64,000 nt of DNA from Tetracladium setigerum (Eukaryota > Ascomycota > Leotiomycetes > Helotiales). The DNA lies in the NCBI GenBank assembly GCA_031472005.1, contig PZJY01000004.1:372001-436000 (forward strand). The letters run 5' to 3'. Below the pieces are notes generated by a model. It saw only the letters and a program-made list of their open reading frames with translations. It searched no databases and had not been told where the DNA came from. This document shows positions 32,801 through 43,719 of the stretch, piece by piece. Numbering within the stretch: the stretch's first letter is position 1; each line of letters starts with the position of its first letter. A program made the translations under genes and the position numbers.

Positions 32801-33469
32801 CTATATTTGCAAAGGATTCTAAGATTTTTAAGATTAGTTTGGTTCTACAGCTGCCATAGTTTTAGGTCTCCAATCTCATAGAACAGTTTTGATTGCTCTA
32901 ATCTAAGCTATGAGTTCAGAAGGAGAAGCGCTCTAGCATCTCAAATCTGAATATGTCTACCTCATCAACAATATTCCTGCCTTTTACTCCCTCGCGAATC
33001 TGCCTTCCCAGTCTGAGTCAAGCTTCTCTGATGGTGTGCTGTCTCTACGCCATTTTTTCACTAAGCTGCCCTATATATAGATATATTTCATGATATTTAA
33101 AGGTGGGATGGACGTTACCCGCCAAAAGAGCTCACCACTCTTTCCGAATCCCTTCTTTCTCGCACGCTTCATTGGTGTCGATGCTATGCCATTCTAAGTC
33201 GGTCATTTCCCGAAGTCAAACTCATGATTCAAGCTACGCTATTACAGCAGGCTTATTCGGGCTTCTCCTACTCTTACCATTTCGTCGGTGCCAATCTTTT
33301 TGGGCACAATTTGGTTCCTTTTCTTATAGCCAAATTGATATGATTCCAGAAGTAAATGGGATGCAGCAATAATGTTCATGTTAAAATGTCAAGATAAATA
33401 AATAACGATAGCAGCCTGTCGTCTACATACATCGTGCAACCCCTTCAACTTTGATTCTTTGTCAGCAAA
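32801..33469. other. No supported gene
   Basis: A 89-codon frame at 33103-33372 lacks any signature. Remaining sequence is AT-rich. Confidence 0.35.
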
Positions 33470-34264
33470 TCATAATTCTGACCCCTCCTGGATTACTTCA
33501 AAACGTGTATCCAGACCATTCCTTGCGATTGTGACAAAGACTTTGGTAGCTTCATCGTTCGGGCCGCCATCTAAGCTTACCATCGCGGTTAACTTAATCG
33601 ACTTATTTTTCGGTAGGTCTCCATCGCTTCCCTTCCGCTTGTGAACATTTTCGGCAACATCTCCACCAGTCCACAAAACGTCGTCAAGACGAGTTTCAAT
33701 GTCTCTTGGTGCGCTCTTGGCAGCGCCCTTCTGAACTCGTTTGGAGGAAGCATTACTTGCTTGTCATCCATACATGGGTTTTGATTGGCCGAGGATAGAC
33801 TATCTTGGACTGGCTCATTGTTATCGTCCAGAAGATGTAATTTCCTTTTTCCAGATCAGCTTTTTGAACCACAATATCCATAAACTCCCAAATACTAACC
33901 CATTCGCAGATAAGGGGTTTGGTGATGCCTGCGGCGGTTTGAAAGAAGAAGAATCTCCGGTTTTCATGTCAGAATCCACTTTGTTCTCTGGCTGAGGCTC
34001 TGTTGTAGCTTTTCCCAATGTGGGTGTGCTCTTTGATGGTTGGGTTGCCGATGGGGTTGTTGATGGGGTTGTCGACGGAGTGAGCGACGTCGGTTGGGGC
34101 AGCTGTGTGGATCCTGCTGCTATATTGGAATTTGTCTTCGATGGCGTGTTGATAGTTCCGTGCTTGTTCGCCGTCTTAGATAGTGGCTGCTGGCCCAAAG
34201 AGGCCTCTGCCCGACGACGTTTCTCTGGCTGCGATTCATGACTATCAGAGGGGTGTTTGAACAT
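33470..34264 (-). CDS. Hypothetical low-complexity protein, frame disturbed
   Basis: The N-terminal frame (34264 down to about 33910) begins MFKHPSDSHESQPEKRRRAE and contains a Thr/Pro/Ser tract (TPSTTPSTTPSATQPS), ending near NPLSANG beside a GTTAGT donor. A middle stretch (DDNNEPVQDSLSSANQNPCM) and a terminal stretch (SNASSKRVQKGAAKSAPRDI...LDDVLWTGGDVAENVHKRKG, stop at 33470) look coding but lie in different frames around 33760. So there is either an unrecognised intron or a one-base frameshift. The basic, Lys-rich C-terminal half could be nuclear. Family unknown. Confidence 0.45.
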
Positions 34265-34933
34265 AATTCCGAACGATAGGATAAAGTGGAGGTAATTTCG
34301 GTTTGACGCCTTGTATCTTATCGATCCGTCTTTGGTTTGATGCCTCTGACTTACGTGACGAAATTTGTCTTCATATACTTACATCTATGGCCTGGTCATC
34401 TACCGGCTTTAAAACTTTGCCCAGTTGTGCTCATCAATTGTCACGTTATATCCCGCAGGGTCAGCACTATAATTTGGAATCTACACCACCACTTGTGACA
34501 AATTAATATCGTCCATATTCTATCGTCCTCCATACTTTGCTGTCATCAAGATCTTGCTGCTATCAAGGCCCCGTTGTCATCAATATCCAGCTAGCATCCA
34601 CGCTTCGTTGTCATCCACACTTTCGTTGTCATCCACACTTTCGTTTTCATACAACCTCTTTATCATCCAGGACTTCACTGTCATCTGGAGTTAGTTGTCA
34701 TCAAATGTTTCAATGCTTCCATAGACTCGCAGCACTGAGGACGTGGGAACCATATCGAGGCGTACAGATGAGAAAGGCTATGTTTATTCATAGATTCAGT
34801 ACAGGTAGGAAGATTCATAAGAGTCATATCATGGAAGTTTCAAGTAGTATATTAGTTAGATATAGTTTGAATGATCTTAAATTATTAATTGATACGAAAT
34901 TTTGAAAACTTAGACGTGAAATCATTTGCCAAC
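34265..34933. other. Intergenic, with short imperfect tandem repeat
   Basis: Around 34590-34655 an 18-bp motif (CGTTGTCATCCACACTTT) is repeated two to three times imperfectly, and related GTCATC(A/C)A elements extend from 34540 to 34700. No gene is supported. Confidence 0.5.
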
Positions 34934-35620
34934 ATGAGACTTGACAACGTAAGAGACTTTCCCCACCACATTGCGCACAATGCTCAAAACTCTCAGGTGT
35001 ATCGAAGTAGGAGCCCTACCAGTCATGTTACTTTCCAGGTTGATAATGCACAGCGGATGATTGGGAGACATCCTCGCCGACTGCAACGAAAACTGGCGCA
35101 GCAAATTAAGTTAGGAGAGGCGCGGCTCAGCGGGCTTGAGGCTCGAATACAGCTATACGAAGATAGATTTCGGGAAATGGAAGATGAATATGATCTCAAG
35201 AAGAAATATAAAGAACTCAGCGAAGCACAAGATCACTTCATCGAACTCCAAAAGACACGGATATTAGAGCTCGAAAAGCAAGTCTCAGCACACACCGGTG
35301 AGCTTTCAAGAACTTGCCAGTTTAATCGAGACCTATCAGCCACCATCCACTGCCAAAGTAAGACGATATATGACCTTGAAAATCGTCTTGCCGAGGGTGC
35401 AAGTAATTACGCAGCGATTGCAGCTCTGTTCCAGGATCATACAGTACGCGAATCTTTTAGCCTTGATTCAAAGGGTATCAACTATGCCGCACAGGACGAC
35501 ATCTTTACTGAGTTATTCACAAGTAATCAAAATACAACATGCGCTACTGAAGTAACGGATTCTGCAATCGGTCAAAAATTCACATCCGCAGATGGTCTAT
35601 CTCCCATTTGGGACCGATGA
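34934..35620 (+). CDS. Coiled-coil protein, unknown
   Basis: The open frame begins at 34889 with TTG. The first ATG is at 34934 (MRLDNVRDFPHH), giving about 228 aa. Residues ~60-170 are a heptad-like coiled coil (EARLSGLEARIQLYEDRFRE; QKTRILELEKQVSAHTGELS; TIYDLENRLAEGASN). The C-terminal ~60 residues are Ser/Thr/Asn-rich. No enzyme motif is present. It could be a structural or adaptor protein, or a fragment of a longer coiled-coil protein. An acceptor-like TTAG at 34910 would allow an upstream exon. Confidence 0.5.
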   Translation: MRLDNVRDFPHHIAHNAQNSQVYRSRSPTSHVTFQVDNAQRMIGRHPRRLQRKLAQQIKLGEARLSGLEARIQLYEDRFREMEDEYDLKKKYKELSEAQDHFIELQKTRILELEKQVSAHTGELSRTCQFNRDLSATIHCQSKTIYDLENRLAEGASNYAAIAALFQDHTVRESFSLDSKGINYAAQDDIFTELFTSNQNTTCATEVTDSAIGQKFTSADGLSPIWDR

Positions 35621-36020
35621 CAGATCAAGGGGTCAGCGAGCCCCCAAATGGTTGCTTGGAAGAATACAGGAATTGAAAACGACAAATTTACCTGTTAGAG
35701 ATGAAGGTTATGGTACTCATTGATCACATACACAGCCAAAATATTACTACATAAGTTAATTAGATTGTATTGAATTCGACACATCATATGACATTTTCTT
35801 TTGGGTTTTTGGATTACTCCACGGTGCTGAGACGACTTTACAGTTGAAAGGTCTCTTCTTTTTTCATAATTATTTGGGATTATAGTTAAATAGTATGTTA
35901 GTTTCTTTATTTGTCTCTCTACAAGGGTTCGGGACCACTTCAGTTGTCTTTCCCCTCCTTGCTGATTTGGGCATACCTACCCCCATTATTCCAGAGAGTG
36001 TGCGAAATTAAATAGTCTTT
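35621..36020. other. No firm gene; one coding-like tract
   Basis: A plus-strand stretch at about 35930-36009 (FGTTSVVFPLLADLGIPTP) looks coding-like and ends at a TAA. It may belong to the fragment at 36021. Confidence 0.3.
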
Positions 36021-36209
36021 ATGCTTGGTGGTGTGCTAGGAAAGCTAGATCATGATAAAGTAGTGACGGTAAGTGTGTAGAGATCTGAATTTGTACTGTA
36101 CCTTATCTACTAAAGTTAACTCCTTCAGATTACATCGACGTTGAAATTTGATGACACCTATGTTCCTGTTCCGCCAACACCAAAGAAGAGCTACACAATT
36201 CAACTATAA
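36021..36209 (+). other. Possible 3' gene fragment with one intron
   Basis: ATG at 36021 (MLGGVLGKLDHDKVVT) with a GTAAGT donor at 36069 and CTTCAG acceptor ending 36128. The frame continues ITSTLKFDDTYVPVPPTPKK to a stop at 36209. It encodes only 42 aa, so it is more likely the end of a larger or decayed gene than a complete one. Function unknown. Confidence 0.3.
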
Positions 36210-36811
36210 TTTCGAAACTGCCCGGAGGTGCCGAACCCGTGGAATGCACGCCACAAAAAACACAACAACACAAGGCTGATAGCGACTCCTGCCGGTCAGA
36301 GCACTGGACAGTATGTCAGCATTTCAGATACTGCAGTGGTCATCAAGATCTACTAAATTTGTTGTTGCTTGATATAGCAATGCCAGACTATCTCACCCTT
36401 CTTCACTTTGTAATAGAAATTCCTAGATACCAACGGTACTGTACCTCGTCGTCTCTTGGATTCCACAGTATTCAATCCAATAAATCTTCTAGCTCCAAAA
36501 TTATGCTTTGTTCACTTTTTCGTTGGACGTCTACAGACTCGTCTTCCAGAGGTGGCACATTTTCCAGACTCAGACTAAATTGGAACAAGTTTTGTTTTGG
36601 ACAACTAAATAAATTCGAAGATGAAGCTAAGAACAGCAGGCGTTCAGGGGCGCCATCACCCAATAGTAGCATGTTCAAAAAGTGAGGTAAGTTACGTAAA
36701 ATAACTTAAATAAGCTCCTAGACATTAAACGACCCCATACAGTCGAATAAAACAATGTGTTAATCCTTAATCATTTACAATAGCTAAGCTTGAACCCATA
36801 TAAGTGCATTT
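36210..36811. other. Open frame of 148 codons, not supported
   Basis: The plus frame 36239-36685 is long but Ser-rich without domain structure. The minus strand is also partly open. I do not call a gene. Confidence 0.3.
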
Positions 36812-36866
36812 CTGCGTCTCTCGACGCTCCCCGGAATGAGACAAAGTACTTTGCATTCAATCGACT
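36812..36866 (+). repeat. Dispersed repeat family, copy D (degraded)
   Basis: CTGCGTCTCTCGACGCTCCC then GAATGAGACAAAGTACTTTG and CAATCGAC align with the copy A terminus (CTGCGTACCGAGACGCCCCC, AACGAGACAAATCG, TTCAATCGAC). The outermost TAACGTC is lost. Confidence 0.45.
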
Positions 36867-37083
36867 CTGCGTTCAAAAGTATACGATTGCAGTGATGTTC
36901 GTTGTCTTTCGTCCAGGACCTTCAAGTGCGTGCCTTATTCTTCCTTTCTCATTCGACGATCTGCTCGTAGCAGAGAGAGAGGAGTACGCGGTCGCACGCG
37001 AATTGCTCACATGCAAGTACTGTCTACGTTCACTCCACAAAAGCAAGTTTAGGGACAACATGAGAAAGAAAAAGAAACGTTGA
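36867..37083 (+). other. Short frame with zinc-finger-like end
   Basis: PFSFDDLLVAEREEYAVARE is followed by CKYCLRSLHKSKFRDNMRKK and a stop at 37083. Beyond that stop the same frame reads FCAECGLHSLLCC. The C-x2-C pairs suggest a broken Cys-rich or C2H2-type fragment. Evidence is weak. Confidence 0.25.
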
Positions 37084-37584
37084 GGAAGCAGCGCAAGCCA
37101 TAATCAATTCTGTGCTGAATGTGGGCTTCATTCACTACTCTGTTGCACAGGATATATTCGTGAGCAACGTATTAAATGAAGAGGAAGAGAGTCGTGTGAA
37201 GGAAAGCTGAAAGGGAGGCTTGGCACCTGCGTACGAAAGAGTCCTGGGGATCTGACCAAAGTAGCTGTGGGGAGTTCGATGACCTAGATAGTGAACCGCA
37301 TATAAGTTGGTGAGTTGAGTAGGGCAAAGTTGAATTAAAGAAACAGACCCGGCATGCGGGACGCGGAAAGTGGTCAAGACTTGATCTCACAAAGCCGCTC
37401 TTTTGGACTCGAAAATATACGCTATGTCGGAAACATTCTGTTAAACAGTTGTCCTGAAGGACTTATCTCAATCACTTGTTCCTGAAGTAGATCAGTTTAG
37501 AACCGATATTGTTGTGCTACACCAAAACAGCGTCGACTTCAATAGTATCGATCAAATAATTACCAGCATTACTCCGCTACTAAG
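37084..37584. other. Nothing recognised
   Basis: Short overlapping frames on the minus strand (37135-37390) with no signature, directly outside the left arm of the inverted-repeat element. Confidence 0.35.
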
Positions 37585-37964
37585 GTCAAGTATCTTAAAA
37601 TCTGTATATACTTTATTATCTCCTATACTTTCTTATAAGTCCTGTTCTATAGCTACTCCTAGACGCCTTAAACCCCTCCTACAAGAAAGTCATATTCGTA
37701 TCATCGCCCTCACGCCTAATTTGTAAAGAGTCTCCTTTTATAGCGTAATAACCTTCCTCTAACTACGGCTCCACCACCCAGCTTATATCATCCCTAATAC
37801 TTGCGAAGGAGTCTTATCCGAGCTCTAATGCCTCACTATTATGTAGGAAATCATCATTAGCTTGTGGCTGCTGTGGCGTGTAAATTTAGGTAAGGTTGCT
37901 ACCTGGATCAATACCTCGGGTCGAAGCGACTAACGACTTTTGGTTAGAACGAAACAACCCCGCA
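37585..37964 (+). repeat. Dispersed repeat family, copy E = left arm
   Basis: Begins GTCAAGTATCTTAAAATCTG and ends GGTTAGAACGAAACAACCCC. It aligns with the reverse complement of 39181-39571 across its length, for example the GTGGCTGCT and CCTCGG..CGAAGCGA landmarks. The central part also shares landmarks with copies A and H (TAATAGYGTAAYA, CACCACY). Confidence 0.75.
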
Positions 37965-38060
37965 CCCGCCATATCCCGGCGATCTCAGAGAACCTTTAAA
38001 GCTGCAAACCATAGCTGAGACAGCGAGACCGACTACGTCCTCTATTTATGAACGTCAAAG

Positions 38061-39089
38061 ATGGCTTCCACATCCGCTGAGATGCCTGAATTCTTTACGG
38101 CCAGGACAGTCCCAGTACTTGACACAACGCCGCCTCATTCCCACATCGCCTTCCGCGACATGGTGCGCATTGCGCTTTTTTTAGTCATCCCTATTTACGC
38201 CCGAAACTACCTCTTCTCCTCAATCTTAGTTGTTTTCGGACATATTTACGTCATTAGCAGCACTAGTATTTGCATTGTCCATTTTAGCAGAGGGATCATT
38301 AGTCTTTATTCAGTTTGGGACATCATCTACGGGTTATTGGTATCTAGCTTTCCAAGCTGGAGTACATCTATCTTACGGATAATCTGGATTGGGTCCAAGA
38401 TTGAAGGCTGGCGATGGGAGATTGTCTACTGGACGTTCGTTGCAAGACAGTTGAGTTACCTCTTGCCGGAGTACTATGGAGCGACGTTGAGGTAAGACAT
38501 CATTAAGCTGTCCTATATTATAAACACTACTGAAGTTCTGAACCGAGCAGGCACTCATCAGAGAATACAATTATGCTTATCCTCATTTCCGAAGCTATAT
38601 TAGCATAATCTCTGGGCTTATCGTCTACTTTGCCCTCTGGCCAAAAGGATGTCCGTGGCACGACGCTCTTATTTTACTGGGGATTATCAGCTCTTTCATT
38701 GAACACGGATATCTAGCATATTTGAATTATGTGTAAGTTCTGCTAAACTTACTCGCGGCGAGTAGATATACTAACACTAAAGTAGCCATCTCCAAAAAAC
38801 TGGAAGGACCGTGCGACAGGATTCATGGCCGTATAGGGGCATGTATACAAGAAAGTGGGCGCTTGATGCGCAAGGCAGCCCGATACGCATCAACCACACC
38901 CTTCGGGAATGGATTCTATTCCTTGCAACCGGTAGTATAAGGGCTAGGAATAAGCACAATCAGGACCGTAAGGGCTTATCACCTCAGATGGAGATTGCAA
39001 AGCAGGCAAAGCGTGGGGACGATGGCTTGAGAGAAATGAAGCGAGGAGAGAAAACCTCTGGGGGGTTTCGAGCCTTGGCACGAGGTTGA
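38061..39089 (+). CDS. Polytopic membrane protein inside the inverted-repeat element
   Basis: Exons 38061-38491, 38562-38732 and 38786-39089 join in frame to 301 aa. Introns are 70 nt (GTAAGA..CATCAG) and 53 nt (GTAAGT..AAGTAG with a CTAAC branch). Hydrophobic segments: MVRIALFLVIPIYARNYLF, SILVVFGHIYVISSTSI, an amphipathic region near LLVSSFPSW, then SYISIISGLIVYFALWP and ALILLGIISSFIEHGYLAYL. The C-terminus is soluble and basic (KQAKRGDDGLREMKRGEK). I do not recognise the family; a membrane enzyme or transporter-like role is possible. Intact splice sites and frame suggest selection or recent origin. It fills the space between the two repeat arms, which is unusual. Confidence 0.7.
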
Positions 39090-39180
39090 AGACGGAGGGA
39101 CAACAATGAATGAAGCTTGAAGAGTGTGGACTTAACTGTCCATAATCTGACGCTAGCCCTTTTTGAGAGCCACCACCATG

Positions 39181-39634
39181 CGGGGTTACTTCGCGCTAAC
39201 CAAAATCGCCACTCGCTTGATCCGAGGTACGGAAATACTTCCGTACCAACCAGCGTGGCGATCTTGCACGAATCTGTACGCTAAGCAGCCACAAAGCATA
39301 CAATAGTTACTAGCTATAGTGGCGAGGTCCTAAAGTTCGGATGTGATTTTTTTATAAGTATTAGGGATAGTATAAGCTCGGTGGTAGAGCTGTGGTAAAG
39401 GAACCCTGTTATACTATTAAGGGAGACCCTTTGTAAATCAGGCGGAAGGGCGACGACGTGAACGTGATTTTCTAGTGGAAGGGGTTTAGAGTATCTGGGA
39501 GTATCTACGAAACATAACTTATAAGAAAATATAGGAGATATTACAGTATACATAGATTTTAAGATACTTGAAGTCGAAGTACTTATGATTTTTTCCGGCA
39601 CGTAGGGTTTTCCGCTACGCAGGGATAGACGTTA
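39181..39634 (-). repeat. Dispersed repeat family, copy F = right arm
   Basis: Reverse complement begins TAACGTCTATCCCTGCGTAG and runs GCGGAAAACCC...GACTTCAAGTATCTTAAAATC, then through GTCGTCGCCCTTCCGCCTGA (shared with copy H) to GGTTAGCGCGAAGTAACCCC. Includes a small perfect hairpin (GGTACGGAA...TTCCGTACC) near 39214-39235. A TA precedes ACGTC at the outer end. Confidence 0.8.
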
Positions 39635-40076
39635 GTGTTTTGTTAAGCTTAGCTTCAACCCAAGGGTTCCAGAGCGTGTTCTTATAATGTTCGCTACTAA
39701 TAGCAGATTTGAAGTCACATATAATACCATGATTACCACCGCTCGCTTCAGCACTAATACTTCATGGTTGAAAATTGGAAGCCATGTACCGAAGAATATC
39801 TCTCTTAACACGATAATAATTCAATTAAACCTTACAACCAGGTATACATTTGCATTACTGAGTATCGATTTATAACCTCAAAGTTCGAGAATTGTTATTA
39901 TCGTAACCGCAAGGGGCAGTACTGCGCACTTACAAGCTAAGCAAAAGTCTTGTTGATTCATAAATTGAACAGCTGCAGAGGCTAAATAGCACATATAACA
40001 TAATTCTCATCGCCAGTTAGCAGATAAAAATCCCGTTAGAGGGCTAATTAAGCATACGCTGGTCACAGTAATCTTC
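39635..40076. other. AT-rich intergenic DNA
   Basis: No supported gene. A 62-codon frame at 39687-39875 has no signature. Confidence 0.35.
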
Positions 40077-40135
40077 TAACGTCCATCCCTGCGTGCCGAA
40101 AAAACCTGCGTGACGAAAATGCTTCACAAAATTTT
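40077..40135 (+). repeat. Dispersed repeat family, copy G (terminus only)
   Basis: TAACGTCCATCCCTGCGTGC is followed by CGAAAAAACCTGCGTGACGA, then diverges. It most resembles the termini of copies C and F. Confidence 0.6.
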
Positions 40136-42126
40136 AGGTCGGAAAAATCAACGATATAGATGCATTATGATTGGTTCCTAATTGTTCCTTACGTATCTCT
40201 CTGCGAATTTGTACGATCCGATAGGAATATATCACAATTGTGGCGATTCTGCTGATTGTTTGGTCGGCGGCGTTGAAATTCATTTGATCTGTTCTTACAT
40301 GTACGAAATTAACTATTGGCTTGCTATAAGATTTCGGGACAATAGAAATAATCTTCTATCAAGAAATTATAATGCTTATTAGTTTCAAAGCCATAGCGAG
40401 CGAGAATCATCGATACCGAATTTATCCGGAAAGAGTGGGAGGCATGATCTCCACGGCTCCTAATAAGCGAAACGCTAAGTTTTATAGTAATGCACGCTGA
40501 AAGTTGCTGTAGTGGAGTCTGACAAAAGTGCACGTGAGGTGAGATGTGGTGCAGTAATAGCTCTTCTAGAACCTTCCACAGCAGCCTTGGATACGTCTCC
40601 TCATCCAACCGTCCCAATCCCATCCCATCTCATCTTCAGACCCATGACAGGGCAATGTGTGCATCATGAACAATCCCGCCAATAAAGACCTTGCAGAGGT
40701 GACTCCTGCGCCGGAAGAGCGACAAACCTTCGATATTAGATCAAAACGTAAGGGAGTTCTTGTGATCCATTGGCTGCCGACCTGAGCAGTCAAGGTATAC
40801 AAGCAGGTACTCTAAAGCTCATATGGCTAGCCATCTCACGTCCCCTGCGATAGAATGCTATTTTGAAGTATTGCTTCGGCTAGGAAGGACATGGCTTCGA
40901 AGCGGTCGGTGAAGCCAAAAACGCGAACGATTGGTTCAGGATCCCAACAGAAGAGAATTGAGTTCGATTGTCTCAGGAATAATACACTAAGCCTTCCAGC
41001 AAGGAATGTGTTGAGTAAGAGGAATGTGTTGGAAATACCACAACATGCGTCCATTTTATTTCTTGCTGTCCACTATTGCTTCAAAATTCTCTACTTTCAC
41101 TTGCCTCATTGTTTTACAGCTATGGCCACGAGCAGTGCATTCTTCAACGTACCTCACTACGAGATGATAGAGCGGTAGGTCAATCTTCGCACTTTTGTTA
41201 TGAGTATATTCTGACACAAGTAGCATTGAGCCGCTTTGTTCCTCTGTCCGAGTGAATATCCGCATTGGCGACATAAATGCCCAAGTATCAAAGGCACTTC
41301 TGTGTGAACAGTTACCGTAGTTTCGCGCGTGTTTAAACACCGCTTTTGAGGAAGGGCAGAACAACCATATAAATCTAGAGGAGATTGAAGGAGTTGTTAC
41401 GTTACGGAGTTTTCAGTTATTGATCAAATGGCTTGTCCTTGGTCAAGTTGAATTTGAACAATCCAAAACCCAGCGAGGCTATCACAGCAATTATCGAATT
41501 TTCTAGGATGGCAGATATGTGTGGAGTGAACGGGATGGAGGAAATAATGGCAGGGCGAATCAAAACTATCTTTGTGGACAACCCGCCTACCGAAAATTGC
41601 TAGGCTTAATGGCCCCAATCGATTCACAATCGTACTGTGGGATCATCTCTGACGATATCTGTCCTTCCCTTCCTCATTGCTCTGGACAAAGCCAGGTTTA
41701 GTCTCTGCGCTACAAACATACCCGCCTAGTCTCCACTGCTGGGACACACGATCCAATTTTTGCCAGATAATAGAGCCGCCATCGAGAAATTTAGATTTCA
41801 TCGTGGAGAAATTCATGGCTATGAATACTTCCGAAACCGACCTCAACTCGCCCCAGCCGATGTTCGTAGGAAGAAGTGATTACCAAAATAAGATCTTATT
41901 AGCTAACTGAATGATTAAGCAAGTGTACTTCATTACAAAATCTAAGTTATTTAAACGATAGTCCATACATTCTACTCCACCCTTCATCACTAAAAAGATT
42001 GACGTACGTACCGAAACAAAAGACCTACGACTAAGAGAGATAGATAACATACTTCGAAAACAAAATATAAACCTTTGGGAGTACGGGGCGAACCTGAAGA
42101 TCAAAAAGTACTGTTAGTTTATCCCA
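40136..42126. other. Gene-poor stretch, nothing firmly supported
   Basis: Frames of 60-100 codons occur on both strands (for example 40891-41178 plus, 41056-41364 minus, 41677-41910 plus) without domain signatures or consistent splicing. One starts MASKRSVKPKTRTIGSGSQQ, but its extension is hydrophobic and unconvincing. Confidence 0.4.
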
Positions 42127-43719
42127 TTAAGAGTCTGCAGGCTCTGTCGATTGCTTCGCAATATCTGCAGCATTTGTTGATTTATCAGATTTGGTGGCTT
42201 TTTCATCACCCTCGTGAGTATCATCAGGCGTACTTCCGCGAGTGTCTGGAGTAGGGATTCCAGGTGTACTTTCTCGACTATCTGGAGTGTTGTCACGACT
42301 GTCTTGTAGCTCATTGTCGGATTTCTTGGCCTTTGTGCCGTGGACTTGAGCAGTTCCAGGTGTGCTTTCCCTGTCTGGAGTATTGTCGCGACTATCTTGG
42401 AGCATCTTCTCATCCTCGCTCTCGAATTCCAATCCAGACTCTTCAAGTTGCTTATAACTGTCAGGATGTTCTTCCTCAAGCCAAGCCTCCCATCTGGCTT
42501 GCTCGTCGGCTGCTGCACTTTTGACTAAGTCAAGTCCTGCAGGGTCTTTCAATCCCGCAACCTTGATCCAATGAGTAAATGGCGCATGTTTTTGAAACCA
42601 CACCCCATTCCTCTCATAGCTTATAATCACATGAACGTGTCTACGGTGTTTGTTTTCAACAATATCCTTGATATCTTTCGTCAAATTCGCAGGCAAGCTC
42701 TTGACTTTGGCTTCTCGCGATTTGGGTGACCTTTTCTCAAACACTCTATCCATGGATAGTCCCACCACTATTGGACGTGCAAAGCCAACACCAACGATCT
42801 GCCTCGCTTCGGCGGGTGTGGGTTTTTCAGGTGAGGTGTCTTGGAATTTCAAACGGTCAGCAAACCAGCCAGCTGCTTCCGCAAAGCCGTCATACGCTCG
42901 AGCTTCTGCTAGTGGTACAACTCTCCAGATGGCTGCTTTGGGTGGACCACATGAAATCATGGCTCTCTTCATATCCACGTCAGTCCATATGACATGGTTT
43001 AGAAGACTGGCTGGATTGCTGGGTGAGTTGTAGATAACATAACCCTTCTGGTCATATTTCTTCGGTCTCGATAGAGACTGGAGCTTCTCGATAGCCTCCC
43101 GACTCTTATTCAGATCGTCTATCGAGGCTCCCCTCTTGACCAGCTCTACGAATTTCTTTTTCGCTTCGTCCACTTTTTTCTTCGTACTATCCTCAGAGTC
43201 GCCGCCGATTTGCATCTGCTTCAATTTCTCTAGAGCTTGTTCGTATTCAGCATCGATGCTGTCGCCTTCTGTTCCTGAAGAAACTGTGGCGTTCCTATCC
43301 CCTAGATTTCTCACAGATCCCTTCTTAGACATTCCGTCAGTACTTCCTCCGTTCGATTCGACAGCATCAGTCTTCTCGGCATTCCCTCCATTTGATCCCG
43401 CAGCATCGGCCTTCTCGGCATTACCTCCACTTGATTCCGCAGCATCGGTCTTCTCAAGACTCCCTCCATTTGATCCCGCAACATTGGTAGTCTCGGTACT
43501 TTCTCCCCTTGATCCCTTAGCATCGATATTCTCGGCACTGCCTCCCTTTGGTCCCTTAGCAGCGTTCTTCCCTGCTGCTGGACGAATCGTCTCTGTAAGT
43601 AGTTTGACGAGATCAGCTTTCAGTGCACCGGATGGGATTCTGACTTTTTCGGATTTCAGAGCGGTTGATAACTGTTGAACAGTCAACTTGTTGAGGTCGG
43701 GTGGGTAAGAGTCTGACAT
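42127..43719 (-). CDS. SAP-domain protein with tandem repeats
   Basis: 530 aa, intronless, ATG at 43719. Residues ~9-45 (LNKLTVQQLSTALKSEKVRI...LVKLLTE) match the SAP helix-extension-helix, a DNA/chromatin-binding motif. Residues ~60-130 are about five imperfect 14-residue repeats (GSNGGSLEKTDAAE type; 42 bp in DNA). A coiled-coil-like segment follows (YEQALEKLKQMQIGG; KKKVDEAKKKFVELVKRG). The central region, ~230-400, is compact and unrecognised (YVIYNSPSNPASLLNHVIWT; VGFARPIVVGLSMDRVFEKR). The C-terminus has repeated LQDSRDNTPDRESTPG-like units, possible phosphorylation or low-complexity linkers. Nuclear location is inferred from SAP only. Confidence 0.75.
   Translation of the reverse strand: MSDSYPPDLNKLTVQQLSTALKSEKVRIPSGALKADLVKLLTETIRPAAGKNAAKGPKGGSAENIDAKGSRGESTETTNVAGSNGGSLEKTDAAESSGGNAEKADAAGSNGGNAEKTDAVESNGGSTDGMSKKGSVRNLGDRNATVSSGTEGDSIDAEYEQALEKLKQMQIGGDSEDSTKKKVDEAKKKFVELVKRGASIDDLNKSREAIEKLQSLSRPKKYDQKGYVIYNSPSNPASLLNHVIWTDVDMKRAMISCGPPKAAIWRVVPLAEARAYDGFAEAAGWFADRLKFQDTSPEKPTPAEARQIVGVGFARPIVVGLSMDRVFEKRSPKSREAKVKSLPANLTKDIKDIVENKHRRHVHVIISYERNGVWFQKHAPFTHWIKVAGLKDPAGLDLVKSAAADEQARWEAWLEEEHPDSYKQLEESGLEFESEDEKMLQDSRDNTPDRESTPGTAQVHGTKAKKSDNELQDSRDNTPDSRESTPGIPTPDTRGSTPDDTHEGDEKATKSDKSTNAADIAKQSTEPADS

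Larger units (their letters stand above)
37585..39634. mobile_element. Inverted-repeat element carrying a membrane-protein gene
   Basis: Two arms of about 380 bp (37585-37964 and 39181-39571) are inverted copies of each other and bracket a three-exon gene with only ~90-100 bp to spare on each side. The right arm continues outward to a canonical family terminus, read inward from 39634 as TAACGTCTATCCCTGCGTAG; the left arm has lost its outermost ~60 bp. No transposase is inside, so it would be non-autonomous. Alternatively, two single copies may have inserted in opposite directions around a resident gene. Confidence 0.6.

Noticed and set aside
36239..36685. 148-codon plus-strand ORF
   Set aside because: Ser-rich, low-information sequence with overlapping open frames and no family signature.
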